From NCBI GenBank assembly GCA_009801085.1, contig VNWV01000008.1, forward strand, positions 1,612,001 to 1,676,000: DNA of 64,000 nucleotides, given 5' to 3'. Numbering within the stretch: position 1 is the first letter of the stretch; each line of letters opens with the position of its first letter. The stretch is from Lasiodiplodia sp. COLG20 (Eukaryota; Ascomycota; Dothideomycetes; Botryosphaeriales; Botryosphaeriaceae). The notes under the pieces were generated by a model. It was not told where the DNA came from. It saw nothing but the letters and a program-made list of their open reading frames with translations, and ran no database searches. The position numbers and the translations under genes were made by a program. This document shows, in pieces, positions 60,701-64,000 of the stretch.

Positions 60701-61271
60701 GAACCCTGATAGACATGGTCGAAGACGATTTGGAAGTTGACTCGGTCGAAGACAAGAACTCGACGGCAGTCGCCTCTGCCACGGATGGCGAGCGAGATGA
60801 GCATTGTGAGAAGATAGGATGGGAGAACTCCCTAAAGCCGCACCAAAGGGACATGTTCGACATCCTTGCTCGCATATCAAGGGTCAGTACCAAAATCACC
60901 ACCGCCCATCACTTTACAATCTTTGTTTCGAGTATGGATATTCCTGACAAAGTCCGCAGCATTTCGTTCGGCATCTAGTAAGCACCGAGACCGCCATTGA
61001 AGATATTCTACTGGGCTACGAAGCGGACGGCACGCACCTGATCGAGCTGATGGAGGAGTCACATCGGAAAGAATATGACGCACAGAGAAAGTGCCTCCTG
61101 GAAACACGCACGCATATATCAGAAACTCTATTCCATATTAATGAGCAGATTGTAGAGCACGAGGAGCGCGCTCAGGCCTCACTACTAGACAGCAGCTGGG
61201 AAAAGGAGGCATCGGCATCGAAAAAGCATGTCTACAGTTTGGAGAAGATGCTCGAGCGCATGGTCGAGTAG
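57757..61271 (+). CDS. candidate meiotic chromosome-axis core protein (Red1/SYCP2-like architecture)
   Basis: Five exons (57757-57798, 57866-58024, 58079-58371, 58422-60882, 60960-61271) give 1088 aa. Layout: residues 1-165 are helical and ARM-like (VTLDLSEALVHTVQEFLEEQ, GIQLLSFLLNSANAPIP, GLLLFELCRRSQSTVNLL, EDVMLVSCMIMGELAANN). Residues 166-275 look like a PH-type beta domain (YPRGIQAGQDLYFDEQYGRL, then LLMLIEDRLTVVIAPP). About 275-960 is disordered with basic clusters. The last 125 residues form a likely coiled coil (SLKPHQRDMFDILARISR, HFVRHLVSTETAIEDILLGY, then long Glu/Lys/Leu helices). ARM plus PH plus a C-terminal coiled coil is the shared plan of yeast Red1 and vertebrate SYCP2, which organise the meiotic axis with HORMA proteins. 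The function is inference from architecture, not from sequence identity. Intron 2 is unusual: GCAAGT donor, TTCTAG acceptor, 54 nt, in frame with a TAG at its end. That border is the least certain. Confidence 0.6.
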
Positions 61272-64000
61272 TGAGTAACCCTGTTTCGTGTGCTCTCCGA
61301 GAATATCCTTTTTCACACACTATAGGTGATTTTGGCACTTGCTACGAGACGACATTCTCGGAGAAGACTGTATCAACGAACTCTGTCTCCATCTCTCTTT
61401 TCCTTCCTTCCATGTGGCGCATGCAATCAGAAGATGTTTCTTCGTCCTTTGTTTCCAGCTACATCGATTCTTCATACGTATTTTAAAGGTGGATTGTAAA
61501 GCAGCTTATAAGTTCAGCTTTACAAATAAAAGGTGATGTGACTTCTAAAGACTCATTGTAGATTAATCTCAACACAACATCAAGTTACAGTGTCTACCTT
61601 GTTCGTCCCTCGATTTTTTTTTTCTCCGCTTGGGAAATTTCGGTAAAGGGAAGAGAAGCTGGTCGCGTGTGGTTTGTCACCGAACGTGTAGGATTTTGCT
61701 GATCAAACAGTAGGCTTGTCAGTCAGCCTCAGTTTGCCTTCATTACCCGGCTCTTTCGTATGACTGCCCACCATTGTTGATTTTCAGCGGCATTGCCCCA
61801 GATTTGAGCCAGCGCTTGTTTGAGAAGTGTGTCGCAGCCCTGCCAGGGGCGCGTGACAGCGCACATCACCCCCTCCCGCATACTTTTCACTATTACGCTC
61901 GGCGTGCATGCAGCAGTTGCGATAAAGCCGTCAGCAGTTCCCCTGCATACTCAGGCTCGTAAACAGGGGTTTGGCGGCCCAGCCAGAATCAACGAAGGGC
62001 AATAGCTGAAGCTCTGTTAAGACATTTCTTGCGTCAACGCCAGCGTTCTGCGGGGACCCCGCATGAGCGGGAGGGTCGAAAAGGGAGCTGGCATGAGAAC
62101 CAATCAGCGAGGATCTCATACATACGTAGCCTTGAGTTTTCGGCATGATGCACTGTGCATGAACAACAGCCATGCTGTTACGCTCTTACCCGTACCCTGC
62201 CATGTGCGTAACCGAAGTACACGTCGACGTTGGCTGTCTCTTCGCTAGGTACTGTTAGGAAATGATTGTTGTGAAGCGTGATCGGGGCTCGCTTGGACGC
62301 AGGATCCAGCTCCATGCCGTTCTGCCCAACGAAGGGAGGGGGGGCTGGCAACAATTGAGAAGGTATACAGGCGTAGGGCGTTGTAGTAGCATCAGCGCCA
62401 GAAACATGGACTCAACCTTGGAACCTAGGTGGATAGGAAGGAAGCCTAACTTTCTTGCTGCTAGTGAGTCACGGGCCGCGCATAGCGAGCCAAAGCATCT
62501 ACATGAAAAATGCTCCGGTTTCGTCTTCACCTGCGCCCGCATCCGTGCACTGGAAACACGGTGTTAGTTTTTTTTTTTCCAAAAAAAAAAGGGCGATCAG
62601 TCGCCAGGAGTCCAGACCTTGCTGGCCCTACGTTAAAAATTCATTTCTTTCAATTAATCTAACGACCTACATAAATGTACTCTGTCAATCTTGTGCCGAT
62701 CGTGCCGGATGCCACCTGCCGGGTGGTAGTGTGGGGCTGAGAAAATGTTGTGGAAATTGGCCGAGGGGGGATCGGACCAAGCTTTTTTTTGGTCCCTTGG
62801 CCTGCCCGTTGAGACGTTGGGCTGCGTGTTGGTTATTGTTATTATTCGGCGCTCTATAAGTGGACTTTGGACGCCTTAGGTCGCTCCAGAGAAGCTTGAT
62901 TGACGGGAGTCGACGTTCGGTTGCCTATCCTAATTGAAGAGAGCCCGAGGGCCTTCTCCCCGCCCCCGGCGACCGCCCATACCAGCCACAGCGGGGAAGG
63001 ATAGAAGCTTTTTATTGTCGGGCTGACCTTCCAGACGCAGTCATCATCCCCGGGCTGTCCCGTCCGTGTGGCTGCGGCGTGTTTCGCATCTTCACAATCA
63101 CATGAGTCTAAGAGATCTGCCTGGACGTGCTCTCAGACCATCTTCAGTTCGCTGGCGTGGGGACGTGGCCTTCTCCTGCGCATCCATGGGGCTATGCGCA
63201 CCTTCTCGCAATCATTCTCCAACAGATTGTGGAGAATTGCGTGCTGGAAGATGATACGCATGAGACTGAAGCCATCACTACAGGAAATGAGAGAATAGCA
63301 GGCGGCAGTCGCCGGGGCACATGTATCTGTGCTTGAACACATGGGGTAGACCGACACGCTGGTGAAATGAGCAGGCGAAAGGCTGTTACATGCATTTCAA
63401 GCTCACTTCTTTGGCCTTACTCGGCTCTTTCCACCGTCGATGCTGCAAGTCCTCTGGCGCGCATTACTATCTTACACAGCCAAGAGAATCCAGTCGGTAA
63501 GAATGCAAACTTTCACTTGTCTCATTCGCGTGTGCGACGCCCAGTCTGACGACACCTGCTACCAGAAACCCCAATTTCCAAACTGTTTATACACCAATCC
63601 CTTCCCTTTCCTTTCTGAATGTTGTTGAAGAACCCTAGCCGTTCAAAAGACTCATTCCGCCCACCAAATTCCGTCTAGCAATGGATAAAAGCAGGAAAAC
63701 CAACAGCGGATGCAGTGTGCGCCTAACCGTTTCTCAAAGCAAAACAATAAGAGAAGACCTTTGCGCTTGCTGTCCGCAACAGGAGTCTAAACCAAGGAGA
63801 AAAAAAAAAAAATGAACGCCCGACAGAAGGGCGCCGATAGAAGAGAAAAGAAATCCGGCAAGACAAGCCACGTGAATGTTTGTGCGGTACAAATTGCCCA
63901 CGAACAAAAGAAGTTGCGCTAGATTCAAATGCCCAGCGGCTGCCTGCGCAAAAGCTATAAGCAGAAAGAAACGTCCGGCTGGGCCTGTGTGGTAGAATGT
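61272..64000. other. 2.7 kb without a recognisable gene
   Basis: A possible 3'-UTR intron of the previous gene starts immediately after its stop (GTGAGT at 61271-61276, CTATAG at 61320-61325). Further right are a perfect palindrome TGCGGGGACCCCGCA (62049-62063), a T11-CC-A10 inverted tract (62568-62590), a 7-bp stem with a T-rich loop (62774-62795), a TATA-like CTATAAG near 62854 and an A13 tract (63800-63812). None of the frames shows domain-like sequence. Confidence 0.5.
62568..62590. repeat. T11-CC-A10 inverted homopolymer tract
   Basis: Eleven T, two C and ten A follow one another directly. The arms are complementary but leave almost no loop, so a nucleosome-depleting poly(dA:dT) element is more plausible than a functional RNA hairpin. 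Confidence 0.6.

Overview
The window is nuclear DNA of a filamentous ascomycete (Pezizomycotina; class not determinable by eye). Support comes from short introns of about 50-150 nt with GTATGT/GTGAGT/GTAAGT donors, CTAAC/CTGAC-type branch sites and CAG/TAG acceptors, from dense monocistronic genes on both strands, and from fungus-specific families (Vid21/Eaf1 with a Gln-rich tail, a sphingolipid C9-methyltransferase-like enzyme, Ser/Thr-rich GPI proteins, Vhc1). I saw no transposon, rRNA, tRNA or CRISPR array. Exon borders below were derived by hand from splice signals and frame continuity.

Left part (1-13.4 kb): a gene-poor 3.2 kb (with a possible first exon of a gene running off the left edge), a large disordered, probably N-myristoylated protein (minus), about 2.6 kb without a convincing gene, Erd1 (plus), a tiny RAMP4/Ysy6 gene (minus) and a divergent small mitochondrial membrane protein (plus).

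Middle (14-33.7 kb): Rpt4 of the 26S proteasome (minus) divergent from enolase (plus); a GPI-type Ser/Thr-rich wall protein; a disordered hypothetical protein; a four-TM MARVEL-like protein; then on the minus strand a sphingolipid C9-methyltransferase-like gene and AP-3 delta, the latter divergent from Emc2 (plus).

Right part (34-61.3 kb): Vid21/Eaf1 of NuA4 (minus) divergent from Mak11 (plus); a cytochrome P450 and an AVT-type vacuolar amino-acid transporter (minus), the transporter divergent from a Vhc1-like vacuolar cation-chloride cotransporter (plus); on the minus strand an MDR oxidoreductase, a Cys-rich single-pass surface protein, a nitronate monooxygenase and a gamma-glutamylcyclotransferase-like protein; finally on the plus strand a five-exon gene for a 1088-aa protein with an ARM-like N-terminus, a PH-like domain, a long disordered middle and a C-terminal coiled coil. 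That architecture is shared by the meiotic chromosome-axis proteins Red1 and SYCP2. It is the most interesting candidate here. The last 2.7 kb holds no recognisable gene.

The genes do not form a biosynthetic cluster. Most are housekeeping genes arranged as divergent pairs. Several act in ER or vacuole biology (Erd1, Ysy6, Emc2, AP-3 delta, AVT-type, Vhc1), but only the AVT/Vhc1 pair is adjacent enough to suggest shared control. Two genes have first introns that split the ATG or follow it immediately, so ORF-based annotation would misplace their starts.
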